From Chamaesiphon minutus PCC 6605 (lineage in GTDB: Bacteria; Cyanobacteriota; Cyanobacteriia; Cyanobacteriales; Chamaesiphonaceae), in contig NC_019697.1 of assembly GCF_000317145.1 (NCBI RefSeq), positions 4,600,886 to 4,664,885 of the forward strand: 64,000 nt of DNA. Reading direction: 5' to 3'. The translations under genes were made by a program, and so were the position numbers. This document shows positions 34,079 through 44,885 of the stretch, piece by piece. Every line of letters starts with the position of its first letter. Position 1 is the stretch's first letter. Under the pieces are notes generated by a model, which was not told the DNA's origin, did not search any database, and saw only the letters and a list, made by a program, of their open reading frames with translations.

Positions 34079-37000
34079 CGATCGGCATTAACTTTAAACT
34101 TACCTACCGAAGCTTGGAGTGCTTGGGCGATAGTAACGGTTTGTTGGAGGGAGTTGGATACTTGTTTGGAGGAGTCGGAAGTCTGCTCGGAGATGAGCGC
34201 GACGGCGGCCATATCGAGTTTGACTGCTTGAGAGGTTTCGACCTGATCGATCGTGGCGGTGGAAATCGATTGGAGGAAGGTATCCATTTGATTGGACAGG
34301 GCGATAATCTGTTTTAAGCTGGTTTTGGTCTGTTCGACGGATTGGGTACCTTCGACTACCTGAGCGGTACTCAGTTCCATTGCTTGAGCTACCGCGCTGG
34401 TTTCTCTTTGAATGGTTTCGACGATTTTTTCGATTTCTTTGGTGGCGGCGGCTGATTGGGCGGCTAGTTCCCCAACTTCTTCGGCTACGACTGCAAAACC
34501 GCGTCCTTCTTCACCCGCACGCGCCGCCTCGATACTGGCGTTAATCGCCAGCAGGTTGGTTTGGAGGGCGATTTGGTCGATCAGTCCAGTAACTTTAGAA
34601 ATCTGTTGCGAGGACTCACCCAAGCGTTTTACTTTCTTAGCAGTTTCCGAAATTGTTTCGCGCAGTTGGACGATACTTTTAACGGTACGTTCCATGGCTT
34701 GTCCGCCCACTTCCGCGCTGGATGCCGCCGATGTCGCGACATTTGCTGCTAGACGGGCATCGGTAGCTACTGACTCGATCGATATGGTCACTTTTTCGAT
34801 TTTGGTCAAAGTCTGCTGGATTTGGTCGGCTTGCTTGGTTGCTGCCGCAGTTAGCAAGCGGACTTCCGATTCGTTTTCACCAACCGAGCCGTTGACTTGT
34901 CCGGCAGCTTCTTTTACCTTAGTTACAATATCGCGCAGACTTTCAATAATCGAGTTAAAGAAGTCACCGACGATCGCGATTTCCCCGTCGCTGATTTCCG
35001 ATCGAACTGTTAAGTCTCCCTCAGAAGCCCCTTCAATCTCCATGAGCAACCTTAGCAATTCTTTTTGACGACCTTCGTTTTCTTTCTTAGCTGTTTCGGC
35101 ACGTTGGCGAGATTGCTCAGCTTCGTACTGACTCCGCTCGGTAGCGGCATAACCGCCCAAACTGGCTGCGATCGGCAGGGAGAACGCCTGTAAATAGTCG
35201 ATTTCTGACTGCTGCCACTGGTGGATCTCCGCACAGTGGTGGGCGATGATTAAACCGATGACGTTGGTACCTTGTAGTAACGGTACGATCAAATTGGACT
35301 TAATTTGGAGTTTGTTAAGTAGCTGATTGTGTTCGGGATGGTAATTGGTAGCGCGCAAATCGTTGTTAACAACAGCTAGCCCTTTGGCATATCTGTCTTT
35401 ATCTGAAGATGTGCTACACTCGCCTACCTCATTATTAGCACTGGCATCCCCTTTAGCGTATTTGTCAATGTATGTTTGTGGAATGCAAGCATCTTCGACT
35501 TTATTGTCTAAAGCACTCACAAACCCTGGTAAAACTGCTTCACCAACGATGTGACCTCTGAGATCGGGGAAAAAGCGATAAATCACCAATCGATCGGCAC
35601 TGAGTTTAGCACGTCCTTCTTCGAGGATATAAGCTAATGGTGTAGTCATATCTTCGGTAGTTTGCGCACGGGAGATAGTTGATAGCAACTGTTCGCGGAC
35701 GGCTTTGTCTCTTTGTCTGGCGGCTTCGAGTTGTCCGCGTTCGGAGATAGTAAAGCCACTGAGCGAAATACCAACTTGCTCGGCAAATTTAGTCAGATAA
35801 ATGCTCTCCCACTCCTGCCAAGCGTGAGTTTGTTGGCAATGGTGAGCGACGAGTAATCCCAAAAGGTTACCATTTTGAACGATCGGGACGATCAGGTTCG
35901 CTTTGATATTCAGCCGCTCTAACAAGCGTTTGTGGTCGGGATGGTAGTTGCTGTCGGCGACGTTATCATTAGCAATGATCCGGCCTTTGGCGTAAGCTGC
36001 GAGTAATTCTTCGGGGATACAAGGGTCGTTGACTTGTTCGGAGATCGCACTGCTACCGCCAGCACCGAAAGACTCACCCGCAATATAACCGCGATTGTCA
36101 GCCATAAACCGATAGACGACCAGGCGATCGGCTTTAATGATTTCGCGAGCTTCGATCAGTACTTGAGATAGTGGTGATTCTAAATCTTCGGTCGTCCGCG
36201 CGCGGGAAATTTCGGCGTATAATTCTGTGCGCTTGGTTTGTTCGGACTGAGCGAGCAAGAGTCCTTGAATTTGCCCAGCCATCAAGTTGATGTTACCGCC
36301 CAATTTGCCGATTTCATCTTCGCTGGCAACTTGGACTCGCGTATTAAAGTCACCTTGACCGATTTTTTCAACCACTTTAGCTGCATCCACGATCGGTTGG
36401 GTGGCGCGATTGGCAATTAAGGTCGATAAAGCGACTGTAAATAAGGCTGTCAAACCAGCTCCAGACAGAATTGTCAAGAGCAGTCCGCTGAGGGTGGCGT
36501 AGGCCGCCTCTTCATCGATCGCAGTCACGGCCACCCAGGGTAATTGTGGCATTCCCTCAATTTTCTCAAAGGGCGCGGCACTCAATAGTTCGGCGTGAGC
36601 TTGAGACTCGCCCCGATCGTCGCCAGCAGCTTTATTTGATGCGGCTTTGGCATGTCTGACTAGTTCCCCTTTGGTAATTGCAGCCGTGATGTCAGCATCT
36701 GCTGGTTTGCCACCATAATCACCATTAGAACTGATAAATACTTTATTAGCTTGACGATCGAGAATATGGAAATCTTGAATTTTTGTCGCAAAAGATTCGA
36801 TCGGTGTTTGCAATCGTTCGATCGGTGTTCTCGTCCGCATCAAACCGATAATTTGACCTGTGGTAATGTCTTTAATTGGCGCGGCAAAATGTACGACCAT
36901 TTTACCGAGACTCTTAGAAATTTCTGGTTCGGAGATAACAGTTTTACCTGTTTTAAGAACTTCTTGAAAATATTTACGACTTAGATGATTGTAAGATGGT

Positions 37001-37452
37001 TTACCCTTACTTTGGGCGATCGGATCGCCTTTGATATCGAAGACAATAATGTTGTCATATACTTGATAGCTAGCTACATATTGGTCTAATAGCCTCTGTT
37101 TAGACTCCAATGAAGTGATTGCTGATAGTTTAGCATCAGCAAAAATTGGCTGTGCTGCTAAAACTTCTACATCTCCATAACGCTCGAAGACAAAGCGATT
37201 GAGTTTATCAGCGATCGCAGTAGCGCGGACTTTTTGATCTTGAGCTGTTTGTTCTTTAAGTGCGTTGTTAATCTGGACATAACTGAGCGCACCAATGGCA
37301 GCTAGTGGTGCTAATCCTAGTAAGGTTGCAATTAAAGTTACTTTTGTTTTAAGGGTTAGCTTATTCCATTTAGATGTAGATTGCGATCGATTTATAACTG
37401 TATTTCCTCGATCGATGGTATTGATTTGAGCTGGCTCGTTATACTGATTCAT
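34072..37452 (-). CDS. PixJ/PilJ-like methyl-accepting chemotaxis protein with two GAF domains
   Basis: 1126 residues. Membrane segment ~35-60; periplasmic dCache sensor ~60-315 ([20 protein letters not shown]); second membrane segment ~318-345; HAMP ~350-400; GAF1 ~415-560; GAF2 ~590-770; MCP signalling domain ~860-1110 with tip [20 protein letters not shown]. Both GAFs resemble the bilin-binding type (DPCI and DACI at the DXCF position), but at the canonical Cys-His site they read YHPDH and YHPEH, so the chromophore cysteine is absent. GAF2 also contains an internal duplication ([12 protein letters not shown] / [12 protein letters not shown]). It is likely a receptor for a small ligand or redox cue rather than a photoreceptor. 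Operon with cheW and cheA. Confidence 0.9.
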   Translation of the reverse strand: MNQYNEPAQINTIDRGNTVINRSQSTSKWNKLTLKTKVTLIATLLGLAPLAAIGALSYVQINNALKEQTAQDQKVRATAIADKLNRFVFERYGDVEVLAAQPIFADAKLSAITSLESKQRLLDQYVASYQVYDNIIVFDIKGDPIAQSKGKPSYNHLSRKYFQEVLKTGKTVISEPEISKSLGKMVVHFAAPIKDITTGQIIGLMRTRTPIERLQTPIESFATKIQDFHILDRQANKVFISSNGDYGGKPADADITAAITKGELVRHAKAASNKAAGDDRGESQAHAELLSAAPFEKIEGMPQLPWVAVTAIDEEAAYATLSGLLLTILSGAGLTALFTVALSTLIANRATQPIVDAAKVVEKIGQGDFNTRVQVASEDEIGKLGGNINLMAGQIQGLLLAQSEQTKRTELYAEISRARTTEDLESPLSQVLIEAREIIKADRLVVYRFMADNRGYIAGESFGAGGSSAISEQVNDPCIPEELLAAYAKGRIIANDNVADSNYHPDHKRLLERLNIKANLIVPIVQNGNLLGLLVAHHCQQTHAWQEWESIYLTKFAEQVGISLSGFTISERGQLEAARQRDKAVREQLLSTISRAQTTEDMTTPLAYILEEGRAKLSADRLVIYRFFPDLRGHIVGEAVLPGFVSALDNKVEDACIPQTYIDKYAKGDASANNEVGECSTSSDKDRYAKGLAVVNNDLRATNYHPEHNQLLNKLQIKSNLIVPLLQGTNVIGLIIAHHCAEIHQWQQSEIDYLQAFSLPIAASLGGYAATERSQYEAEQSRQRAETAKKENEGRQKELLRLLMEIEGASEGDLTVRSEISDGEIAIVGDFFNSIIESLRDIVTKVKEAAGQVNGSVGENESEVRLLTAAATKQADQIQQTLTKIEKVTISIESVATDARLAANVATSAASSAEVGGQAMERTVKSIVQLRETISETAKKVKRLGESSQQISKVTGLIDQIALQTNLLAINASIEAARAGEEGRGFAVVAEEVGELAAQSAAATKEIEKIVETIQRETSAVAQAMELSTAQVVEGTQSVEQTKTSLKQIIALSNQMDTFLQSISTATIDQVETSQAVKLDMAAVALISEQTSDSSKQVSNSLQQTVTIAQALQASVGKFKVNADRN

Positions 37453-37607
37453 AGGTAAATTATGAGATTTAATATAATTGAAAATGGCTGATGTATGGCG
37501 ATCTTGATTAGCTCGTAACTTAGCGATGAGTGAGTGATTACTAATTGTTATGAGCTAAAACTTAATGTGGGTTTAAATTTTTGGTGGTGGGAATCGATTA
37601 TCGATTA

Positions 37608-38105
37608 TTATCCGTTCTGACCGAACATTTTGGCATTAATGATTGCTTCTGGATCTAGCACCAATACCAATTCTTGCTCTTGCAAGATCCAGCCGCTGAG
37701 GTAGGGCGTAAAAGCAGGATTGAAACTGCCGATAGGCGATCGAATTTCTTCTTTGTTGAATCTCACGACTCCTTGGATCGATCGAACTGCTACCGCCAAG
37801 GGTGTTTGCCCGACTTTGAGCAAGGCGACATCATAACTATGAGCGTATCTATCGATCGGTTCTAGCCCCAAAATTTCTGGCAAATCGACCAACCACAACA
37901 AGCTACTTCGGCGGTTGAATAAACCCAATACGCAAGACGGGAGATTGGGAATGACCGAAACTCGTCCCGCAGGGATAATAACTGCCTCTTGGGTTTGGAG
38001 CATGGGCACGACAGCACAAGTCTGTTTGTCCAGTTGAAATCGCAAAAACATCTCACCAGTCGTTCTGGTCGATCTTTTAGTTGGTAGTGAGGTAGTGACG
38101 CTCAT
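37608..38105 (-). CDS. CheW-like coupling protein, cluster A
   Basis: 165 residues with one CheW domain from residue ~18: FLRFQLDKQTCAVVPMLQTQE, IPNLPSCVLGLFNRRSSLLWLVDLPEI and LAVAVRSIQGVVRFNKEEI. It links the MCP to CheA at the membrane. It is third in the operon (PatA-type, CheY, CheW, MCP, CheA), the same order as Synechocystis pixG-H-I-J-L. The last residues (AIINAKMFGQNG) are typical of cyanobacterial PixI/PilI homologues. Confidence 0.9.
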   Translation of the reverse strand: MSVTTSLPTKRSTRTTGEMFLRFQLDKQTCAVVPMLQTQEAVIIPAGRVSVIPNLPSCVLGLFNRRSSLLWLVDLPEILGLEPIDRYAHSYDVALLKVGQTPLAVAVRSIQGVVRFNKEEIRSPIGSFNPAFTPYLSGWILQEQELVLVLDPEAIINAKMFGQNG

Positions 38106-38230
38106 GAGGTAGTGGCTAGTGGATAGTAGATAGTGGATAGTGAATAGTAAATAGGATTTGCAGGTTAAGATAAGTTTCGATCGCTTTGCGAGCCACTATC
38201 CACTATTTTCACTATTCACTATTCACTAAT
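38106..38230. repeat. Inverted heptamer arrays (cheY/cheW gap)
   Basis: Next to the cheW start the + strand has GTGGATA/GTAGATA heptamers (38106-38150). Next to the cheY stop it has the complementary CACTATC/TCACTAT heptamers (38193-38226). The centre (38155-38190) is unique sequence. Confidence 0.82.
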
Positions 38231-38593
38231 TCAATTAGAAACAGATTTAACAGCTTTAATAATGTCTTCCTGAGAATAAGGTTTAGTCACATATACATCC
38301 ACACCTTGTTTTTTGCCCCACAATTTATCTAAGTCTTGATTGCGCGACGTACAAGCAATCACGGGGATACTTTCGGTGTCGGGATTTTTTTTCAAAGTCC
38401 GGCAAAATTCAAAACCGTTCATGCCTTCCATTACCACATCAGTGATCACGATATCGGGTTTCTCTTTGTCAACCATACTCAAGCCATCTTTGGCATTATC
38501 TGTAGAGACAACTTGATAGCCATTGTCTTTGAGATATAGGGTCATCAATTGCATTTCCGAAGGGGTATCTTCTACAACTAAAATCTTAACCAT
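38231..38593 (-). CDS. CheY-like response regulator (PixH/PilH type), cluster A
   Basis: 120 residues, a single receiver domain: acidic pair in VVEDTPSEMQ, phospho-Asp in IVITDVVMEGMNGFEF, Thr/Ser switch in VIACTSRNQDLDK and Lys in YVTKPYSQEDI. It matches the PilH/PixH group, which acts as phosphate receiver or sink for the hybrid CheA. No output domain. It sits between the PatA-type regulator and cheW. Confidence 0.93.
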   Translation of the reverse strand: MVKILVVEDTPSEMQLMTLYLKDNGYQVVSTDNAKDGLSMVDKEKPDIVITDVVMEGMNGFEFCRTLKKNPDTESIPVIACTSRNQDLDKLWGKKQGVDVYVTKPYSQEDIIKAVKSVSN

Positions 38594-38776
38594 CTTGCTT
38601 ACTCTTCCTTAAATTTGTAGTCTGTTATACATTTATTATTCCCATGACTTAGGCAATAAGTCATATCTTAAGTCTCTAGTCGATGTATCTATCTGGATGA
38701 CCAGAAAAAGGACGAGCTGTCCAGGGCATCAGCCATGGCGATTTCAATCGCAACTTTCTGTCTTGTCGCGTTAAAC

Positions 38777-38793
38777 CGTCGGGAAACCCGACG
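38777..38793. repeat. CGTCGGG hairpin
   Basis: CGTCGGG-AAA-CCCGACG, preceded by TTAAAC. The same 17 bases form the core of the 94-bp repeat around ccmK4 (1370-1386). A dispersed element core between the PatA-type gene and cheY. Confidence 0.75.
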
Positions 38794-38826
38794 AGCACGC
38801 ACCGCAACTATTAACTTTTTACTAAA

Positions 38827-40095
38827 TTATTGATGCTCTGCCATGAGATGTCGAGATACCATTTCGATTAAGCCTGCTTGAGTAAATGGTTTAGTCATGT
38901 AATCGGTAGAACCTGCCATTTTGGCTTTAGCTCGATCGATGATGCCCGTATTTCCGGTTACCATGACGATCGGTGTCTTTTTAAAGGCTGGATGTTTCCG
39001 CAACATCGAGCATAATTTGTAACCATCGATCGTTGGCATCCCTACATCTAATAAGATGATGTCTGGATTGATGCGGATAATCTTCATCAAAGCAGTACCC
39101 GAATCGACGATCGGAAATACCTTGAAGCTATCACCATCTAAAAAGCGATTGATTTCGCGTAAAATTGTCGGACTATCGTCTACACAAGCAATCTTGTAAG
39201 TAGCTTGTTCGATCAATTCGCCCGTACTTGGGGACGCAGATCCGGTACTAGAATCGACAGCAGCCAGTGTGGCGGTGATGGATTGCTCTTTGTCATTAAA
39301 GCGATCGCTTTCCATCCCAGCAGTATACAGTCGATGCAGTCGCTCGAATGGTGGCTGTGGCGGACGTAAGCCGACAATCCGATTGTTGATCAGTCGATGG
39401 AGATTATTGGCAACTGTTAGTTCATCTTGTTTGAGCAATAGCGACAACTGCCGAAAGCTAAACCCAATCAGGATTTTACTCAACTTAACCTTGACATCTG
39501 GTGTCAGCAATGGGTGCTCGACATTCATCAGATAAGGACGTTGGTAAGGCGACTGGATTGCTGGTTGCAATGCCTGCCAAGCCTGTAGCTCTGTTTGACA
39601 TTCCTTGGTCACAAATAAGAAATTGCCACTCCACCAGATTGGAAAGGCCGTATCTCGTGACACCAATTCACTAGTGCCTGACGTAATCAGCAAATAGGGC
39701 TGAAGTACTTCTTTGGTAATGCTTTTGACTAATGTCCCCGCAGTTTGCTCGCTGATATGGCCTTGGGCGATCAACCATCGAATTGCTTGATAATCCAAAC
39801 TGGGATATGTTGCCTCCAAGTTTGCCTCTTTCAACTGCTCTCGCAAATCTGTATAGACCTGATTTGCTAAGATAACTGGGCTAATTCGCCGCAGATGTTG
39901 TTCGAGTCGCTCGATCGGTTCGAGCGAGTGATTAGCATAAAATAGCTTACCTTCGTAAAAATAAAGTAACCAAACAATGTCATTGGCAGTAATGCGCAAA
40001 CAACCTTTAGCCTGGGAAGTAGCTAACTGTTCTAATAACTTAATGGGGTTTAGTGTTCTTTCGGTGTCAGCAACGCTGCTAGAACCCTGGTTCAT
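38827..40095 (-). CDS. PatA-type response regulator (PixG-like), cluster A
   Basis: 422 residues. The N-terminal ~270 residues are the PatA/DUF4388 region (LLEQLATSQAKGCLRITAND, WLLYFYEGKLFYANHS). A receiver domain follows at the C-terminus: KIACVDDSPTILREINRFL, phospho-Asp in DIILLDVGMPTIDGYKL, VMVTGNTGIIDRAKAKM, TDYMTKPF. PatA-type regulators act in heterocyst patterning in Anabaena and in phototaxis (PixG) in Synechocystis; they lack a DNA-binding domain. First gene of the cluster A operon, with a purine-rich heptamer tract upstream (AATAGTC repeats, 40274-40306). Confidence 0.9.
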   Translation of the reverse strand: MNQGSSSVADTERTLNPIKLLEQLATSQAKGCLRITANDIVWLLYFYEGKLFYANHSLEPIERLEQHLRRISPVILANQVYTDLREQLKEANLEATYPSLDYQAIRWLIAQGHISEQTAGTLVKSITKEVLQPYLLITSGTSELVSRDTAFPIWWSGNFLFVTKECQTELQAWQALQPAIQSPYQRPYLMNVEHPLLTPDVKVKLSKILIGFSFRQLSLLLKQDELTVANNLHRLINNRIVGLRPPQPPFERLHRLYTAGMESDRFNDKEQSITATLAAVDSSTGSASPSTGELIEQATYKIACVDDSPTILREINRFLDGDSFKVFPIVDSGTALMKIIRINPDIILLDVGMPTIDGYKLCSMLRKHPAFKKTPIVMVTGNTGIIDRAKAKMAGSTDYMTKPFTQAGLIEMVSRHLMAEHQ

Positions 40096-40428
40096 GGCTC
40101 AAACTCATAGCTTAGTGGACTTAATTAACAAATGCACAGCAAGATCGACAATCGATGTGTTCTTTGGCACAGCCTCTACGGGAGAGAGAGTTGACAGTTA
40201 GTCATGTTATGTCCTCCTTATATTTCCCTACTTAGATCTAAAAAACGACATTTGGGAAATTAAGATTGGTTTGAATAGTCAATAGTCAATAGTAGATAGT
40301 AAATAGATAGAGCTGGCTGAGATATTCAGCAAGCCAGTCGCAGCAAGAGGTTTGAGCTATTTTCCAGGAATGAAGTATAAGGAAAATGAGTAAAATAAGT
40401 CAAAAAGCAAGGATTTGAGGAGCGGAGT
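40096..40428. other. Intergenic, 333 bp
   Basis: Holds the leader of the PatA-type gene and the AATAGTC/ATAGTAG heptamers (40274-40306). No gene seen. Confidence 0.5.
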
Positions 40429-40488
40429 ATGTACAGACAAAAGGAAGTACCAGAAGTTACAGCAGCGGCGTTCGGGCTACCGTGGTAA
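40429..40488 (+). pseudogene. Transposase N-terminal remnant
   Basis: A 19-codon frame, MYRQKEVPEVTAAAFGLPW followed by a stop, with a good GAGGAGCGGAG ribosome binding site. The start resembles the N-termini of some cyanobacterial IS transposases (MYRxxE...ELPF...). The rest is gone. I read this as a decayed insertion; the match is short and from memory. Confidence 0.4.
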
Positions 40489-40505
40489 GGATTATTAACA
40501 AAATG

Positions 40506-40790
40506 GGCGTTGCTGATTTCAAGTATGATTTCTTACTTTGGCAATCTCTTCTCCCCGCTGTCTTGTCTTGTCTTGTCTCGCATAATCCGGGAGGGAACCT
40601 CTAGGTCGATGCGTCGCTGATGCGCGCTCGTCGCTCCTCGCTTTCCTGCCTAGTATTATGCGGTAGAAGTTAACCAACTATTTTTTTCCCCGCTGCCCGC
40701 TCTCCGCTCTCCGCTCTCCGCTCCCCGCAAAATAGTAACCTTATTTACGCCGTAGACTACTAGCCTTTCATACATCAATCCAGCAACGCC
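40506..40790. mobile_element. MITE-like element with IS1-related ends
   Basis: A 285-bp non-coding stretch begins GGCGTTGCTGA and ends CAGCAACGCC. The right end matches 22 of 23 bases of the terminal repeat of the IS1 element at 48568-49451; the left end is more diverged. The flanks ACAAAATG and AGAAATTG agree at 6 of 8 positions, like an aged 8-bp target duplication. Inside are C-rich CTCCGCT heptamers (40693-40725) and an internal inverted repeat (CGCATAAT ... ATTATGCG, 40579-40662). It has no transposase. Confidence 0.7.
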
Positions 40791-41103
40791 AGAAATTGCA
40801 TTGAGGGTAAACTCGATCGAGGGAAAAGAAGATTTAGTCTAGGTCGAGTCATGACTAAATTAGATCGTACTTTGGAGAGTGCTATTGCCTTCTCCTTTTT
40901 GAGGATGAATTTAGAGACACTGCTGCGGCAGTTTTTTACCAATTTTCATATATTGCTATTAATTCGACATTTTTCATCCCATTTTGATTGTAAATAAAAT
41001 TATCTGTGCTTGAGACAATTCAATCACAGTTTGTATGTTAATATTTTTCAATCGATCGTTCACTTGTTGAGTCACTTTTTTAACAAGACCTAACTACTGT
41101 TTT

Positions 41104-42753
41104 ATGCCACATCAACTCTCACAATTGACGGGAATAATCGCCACTATTGCCACGATCGCACTCGTACAGCCAACAATCGCATCCGCTAAAACTTCAGTCG
41201 AGATCGGCGAGACAGCCAGAGCAATTACCGTTCTAATTAACGAACCTGATAGCGTTGGTTCGGGCGTTATCCTGCAACAACAAGGCGATATTTACACCGT
41301 TCTCACCGCCGCGCATGTGGTAAAGAATAAAGTTAGTTATCAAATTACCACCTCAGACGATCGATCCTATCAAGTTATTAGTAACTCGATCCGATCTGCT
41401 CCTGGCAATATCGATCTGGCTGTCATCAAATTCAAGTCAACAACTAAATATCCAACTGCTAAACTAGGCAACTCTAATGTGCTCAGATCGGGAATGGATC
41501 TCTATGTCGGTGGATTTCCAAGTACGAGTAGAGCCATCACCGAGCTAGTATTTGTGTTTAGAGAAGGGAAGGTTTCCGCAAATAGTAATAAAACCTTCGA
41601 CAGAGGTTATTCCCTCGTCTACAGTAATGATACGCTGCCGGGAATGAGTGGTGGAGCTGTATTAAATAGCGAAGGGGAATTAGTTGCTATTCACGGTAGA
41701 GGAGATCGCGATGAAAATAACGTCAAAACTGGATTTAATCTCGGTATTCCGGTCAATCGCTTTGCGACGATCGCCAGTAACATGGGAGTCGATCTCGGCG
41801 GACAAGTAGCCACCATTCCCCCAAATACGTCACCGAGAGCGGATGATTACTTTGCATCCGCAGCGCAGAAATACGCGACAGGAGACTATCGGGGCACACT
41901 TACTGACTTAGATCGAGCGATCGCCCTCAACCCTCAATCTGTCAATGCTTACATCGGTCGCGGCATGGTCAAATATCAACAGCTCAACGACCCGCAGGGC
42001 GCACTTGCGGACTTGAATAGAGCGATTGCCATCGACTCTAAAGTTGCCAATGCCTATAACAATCGCGGCGTTCTTAAAGCTCAAAAGCTCAACGATGCGC
42101 GGGGCGGACTTGCTGACTTGGATCGCTCGATCGCCATCGATCCTAAATTTGCCCTCGCATACAACAATCGCGGTAATCTTAAATATCAACAGCTCAACGA
42201 TGTGCAGGGCGCGCTTGCTGACTTAGATCGCTCGATCGCACTCGATCCTCAAGTTGCCAATACCTACTATAATCGCGCTGTTCTTAAAAGTGAAAAGCTC
42301 AACGATGTGCGGGGTACACTTGCGGATCTCGATCGAGCGATCGCCCTCAATCCCAAATATACTTTTTTTTACTACTATCGCGGTAATCTCAAAGCTCAAA
42401 AGCTCAACGATGTGCAGGGCGCAATTACTGACTTGAGCCAAGCGATCGCCCTCAACCCTAAATTTGCCAATGCTTACAACAATCGTGGTTTTCTGAAAGC
42501 TCAAAATCTCAACGATTTTTCTGGCGCACTTGCTGACTTAAATCGAGCCATCTCGATCGATCCGCAATATGCTAGTGCTTATTTTAATCGAGCAATGATT
42601 AAAGCCAAACAAAACAATATTAAAGGTGCGATTTCAGATATGCAGCAGGCGGCGAAATTATACCAACAACAGGGCAAACAACAAGATGCTCGGGATGCGA
42701 TTGCCCGAATCAAACAATGGCAACAAACTAGCAATAATTCTGGTTCATTTTAG
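41104..42753 (+). CDS. Trypsin-like serine protease fused to TPR repeats
   Basis: 549 residues. Signal peptide (residues ~1-28, ends SASAK-like ASAK). Chymotrypsin-fold protease domain ~35-240 with the triad His in LTAAHVV (~71), Asp in GNIDLAVIKF (~104) and Ser in PGMSGGAVL (~182). C-terminal array of eight 34-35-residue TPRs (~250-545), each with the near-identical core QLNDVQGALADLDRSIALDP. The repeats are also similar at DNA level, which suggests recent internal duplication. It is probably periplasmic; the TPRs would select substrates or partners. Similar protease-TPR fusions are common in cyanobacteria. Confidence 0.88.
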   Translation: MPHQLSQLTGIIATIATIALVQPTIASAKTSVEIGETARAITVLINEPDSVGSGVILQQQGDIYTVLTAAHVVKNKVSYQITTSDDRSYQVISNSIRSAPGNIDLAVIKFKSTTKYPTAKLGNSNVLRSGMDLYVGGFPSTSRAITELVFVFREGKVSANSNKTFDRGYSLVYSNDTLPGMSGGAVLNSEGELVAIHGRGDRDENNVKTGFNLGIPVNRFATIASNMGVDLGGQVATIPPNTSPRADDYFASAAQKYATGDYRGTLTDLDRAIALNPQSVNAYIGRGMVKYQQLNDPQGALADLNRAIAIDSKVANAYNNRGVLKAQKLNDARGGLADLDRSIAIDPKFALAYNNRGNLKYQQLNDVQGALADLDRSIALDPQVANTYYNRAVLKSEKLNDVRGTLADLDRAIALNPKYTFFYYYRGNLKAQKLNDVQGAITDLSQAIALNPKFANAYNNRGFLKAQNLNDFSGALADLNRAISIDPQYASAYFNRAMIKAKQNNIKGAISDMQQAAKLYQQQGKQQDARDAIARIKQWQQTSNNSGSF

Positions 42754-42873
42754 TGAAGAAAAGATCCTTCAAGTCTTGAAGTGCCGATCGAGGATTCCAG
42801 CTCTACCCACATCCGCCCCGACCCTGCGATAATATCGATAGTCAAACCCTACCGAGCTAGGGTGAGTAAACTA

Positions 42874-44685
42874 ATGCAAAAAAATCCGATGAGACTGTCC
42901 AAAAGCTTATTTGTCACACTTCGCGAAGAACCCGCCGAAGCCGAAATTCCCAGCCATAAATTGCTATTGCGGGCGGGATACATTCGCCGGATTGGGAGTG
43001 GCTTGTATGCTTATTTACCCCTGATGTGGCGCGTATTGACGAAGGTACGGCAGATTGTCAAAGAAGAAATGGATGCGACAGGCGCGCAAGAATGTCTGCT
43101 CCCCCAACTGCAGCCCGCCGAATTATGGCAACAGTCGGGACGCTGGGATACATATACCCAGGCGGAGGGAATTATGTTCGCCTTTACCGACAGACAAAAG
43201 CGGGAAGTGGCTTTAGGGCCGACGCATGAGGAAGTCGTGACGGCTGTAGCGCGCGATCTGATTAAATCTTATCGTCAGTTGCCCCAACATCTGTATCAAA
43301 TTCAAAGCAAATTTCGCGATGAAATTCGGCCTCGGTTTGGGTTGATGCGCGGGCGAGAATTTATCATGAAAGATGGTTATTCTTTTCATGCCGACGCTGA
43401 GAGTCTCAAGGCTACTTATAATGACATGCACGATGCTTATTGCAAGATGCTGACGCGCTGCGGCTTGAAATATCGGGCTGTAGATGCAGACTCAGGCGCG
43501 ATCGGGGGTTCCGGTTCGCAGGAATTTATGGTGCTGGCGGCTGCGGGTGAAGATGATGTAATGTTTACGGCGGATGGTGAATATGCCGCCAATGTGGAGA
43601 AGGCTGTTTCGCTAGCTCCTGAAGCTGTGGCGTCACCTTTTACTAGTTACGAAATCAAGGATACACCCAATACCAATTCGATCGATAAACTTGTTAAATT
43701 TCTCGAATGCGATCGAACATCGATCGTCAAGAACCTGATTCAGCAAGCTGTTTATGACAATGGCAAGACAGTTTTAGTATTAATTAGCATTCGGAGCGAC
43801 CGCGAGGTCAATCAGGTTAAATTAACCAATGAATTAGTTAAATTAGCTCCGAATTATGGAGCTAAAACAGTCATTGCCTTAGAAGTACCAGATGGCGTCG
43901 CGATCGACAAATGGGCATCCAAACCATTACCCCTCGGTTATATCGCTCCCGATTTGAGCGATGAATATATCCAATCTAGTCCTAACGTCCATCCGCAGTT
44001 CCTCCGCATCGTCGATGAAACCGCTGCCAGTCTGACGAACTTTATCACCGGGACGAACGAACCTGGCAAGCATGTTGTCGGTGCGAATTGGAATACCAAT
44101 TTCCCCATCCCAGCAGTTAAAGTCGATATTCAGAAGGCTCTAGTTGGCGATCGCGCCATTCACGATCCGACTCAAGTCTTAGAAACCGCACGCGGTATCG
44201 AAGTCGGCCATATTTTTCAGCTCGGAACCAAATATTCCCAAGCCATGGGTGCCACCTTTACCAACGAACAGGGCGAGGAGCAGCCATTAGTGATGGGCTG
44301 TTATGGCGTGGGCGTATCGCGTCTGGCCCAAGCTGCCGTCGAACAATCTTACGATAAAGATGGGATTATTTGGCCTGTAGCGATCGCGCCTTATCATGCG
44401 ATTATCTGCGTGCCCAATATTGCCGATGCCCAACAAATGGAGGTCGCAGAACGCCTCTACAGCGAGTTAAATCAACTAGGGGTCGAAACTATCCTCGACG
44501 ATCGCGACGAGCGAGCTGGGGTCAAATTCAAAGACGCAGATTTAATCGGCATCCCCTTCCGGATCGTCACTGGTCGATCGCTTAAGGATGGTAAAGTAGA
44601 GGTCGTCCAACGCGCTACGAAACAATCGCAAGATATTGCCGTCGAGAATGTTGGAGCGACGATTAAAGACTGGATCGGGAATTAG
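42874..44685 (+). CDS. proS: Prolyl-tRNA synthetase (bacterial type)
   Basis: About 603 residues. Class II motifs: [21 protein letters not shown] (motif 1 region), [25 protein letters not shown] (motif 2), and [15 protein letters not shown] (motif 3). The YbaK-like editing insertion spans ~220-385 (YVDR-free segment with VSLAPEAV to ILLSIRSD-like sequence). The anticodon-binding domain closes the protein ([18 protein letters not shown]). I chose the ATG at 42874, which has GGTGAG upstream; the ATG at 42889 ([21 protein letters not shown]) is equally likely. It charges tRNA-Pro. Confidence 0.95.
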   Translation: MQKNPMRLSKSLFVTLREEPAEAEIPSHKLLLRAGYIRRIGSGLYAYLPLMWRVLTKVRQIVKEEMDATGAQECLLPQLQPAELWQQSGRWDTYTQAEGIMFAFTDRQKREVALGPTHEEVVTAVARDLIKSYRQLPQHLYQIQSKFRDEIRPRFGLMRGREFIMKDGYSFHADAESLKATYNDMHDAYCKMLTRCGLKYRAVDADSGAIGGSGSQEFMVLAAAGEDDVMFTADGEYAANVEKAVSLAPEAVASPFTSYEIKDTPNTNSIDKLVKFLECDRTSIVKNLIQQAVYDNGKTVLVLISIRSDREVNQVKLTNELVKLAPNYGAKTVIALEVPDGVAIDKWASKPLPLGYIAPDLSDEYIQSSPNVHPQFLRIVDETAASLTNFITGTNEPGKHVVGANWNTNFPIPAVKVDIQKALVGDRAIHDPTQVLETARGIEVGHIFQLGTKYSQAMGATFTNEQGEEQPLVMGCYGVGVSRLAQAAVEQSYDKDGIIWPVAIAPYHAIICVPNIADAQQMEVAERLYSELNQLGVETILDDRDERAGVKFKDADLIGIPFRIVTGRSLKDGKVEVVQRATKQSQDIAVENVGATIKDWIGN

Positions 44686-44885
44686 GCTTTAGGCTTTAGG
44701 CTTTAGGCTTGAAATTTAGAGGGTAAATAGTTTATGGCAAAGTGAATGTACTTTTTCTTGAATACCAACGTCTTGTTTGAGATCGCATCGATTTCTTAGC
44801 CTAGAGCTTAGCACCGAGAAAACACGAAACTAAATCTCAAATCCATCCCCTAAAGCCTAAAGCCTAAAGCCTAACACCTAAAAAA
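44686..44885. repeat. Inverted TTTAGGC / CCTAAAG heptamers (proS/DUF2993 gap)
   Basis: TTTAGGC heptamers (44684-44709) follow the proS stop. CCTAAAG heptamers (44849-44880) precede the next ATG. Between is ~135 bp of unique sequence. Confidence 0.85.

Noticed and set aside
34412-35068. A 218-codon frame antisense to the MCP signalling domain
   Set aside because: Mirror of a helical Ala/Glu-rich coding region; translation is Ser/Ala-rich noise.
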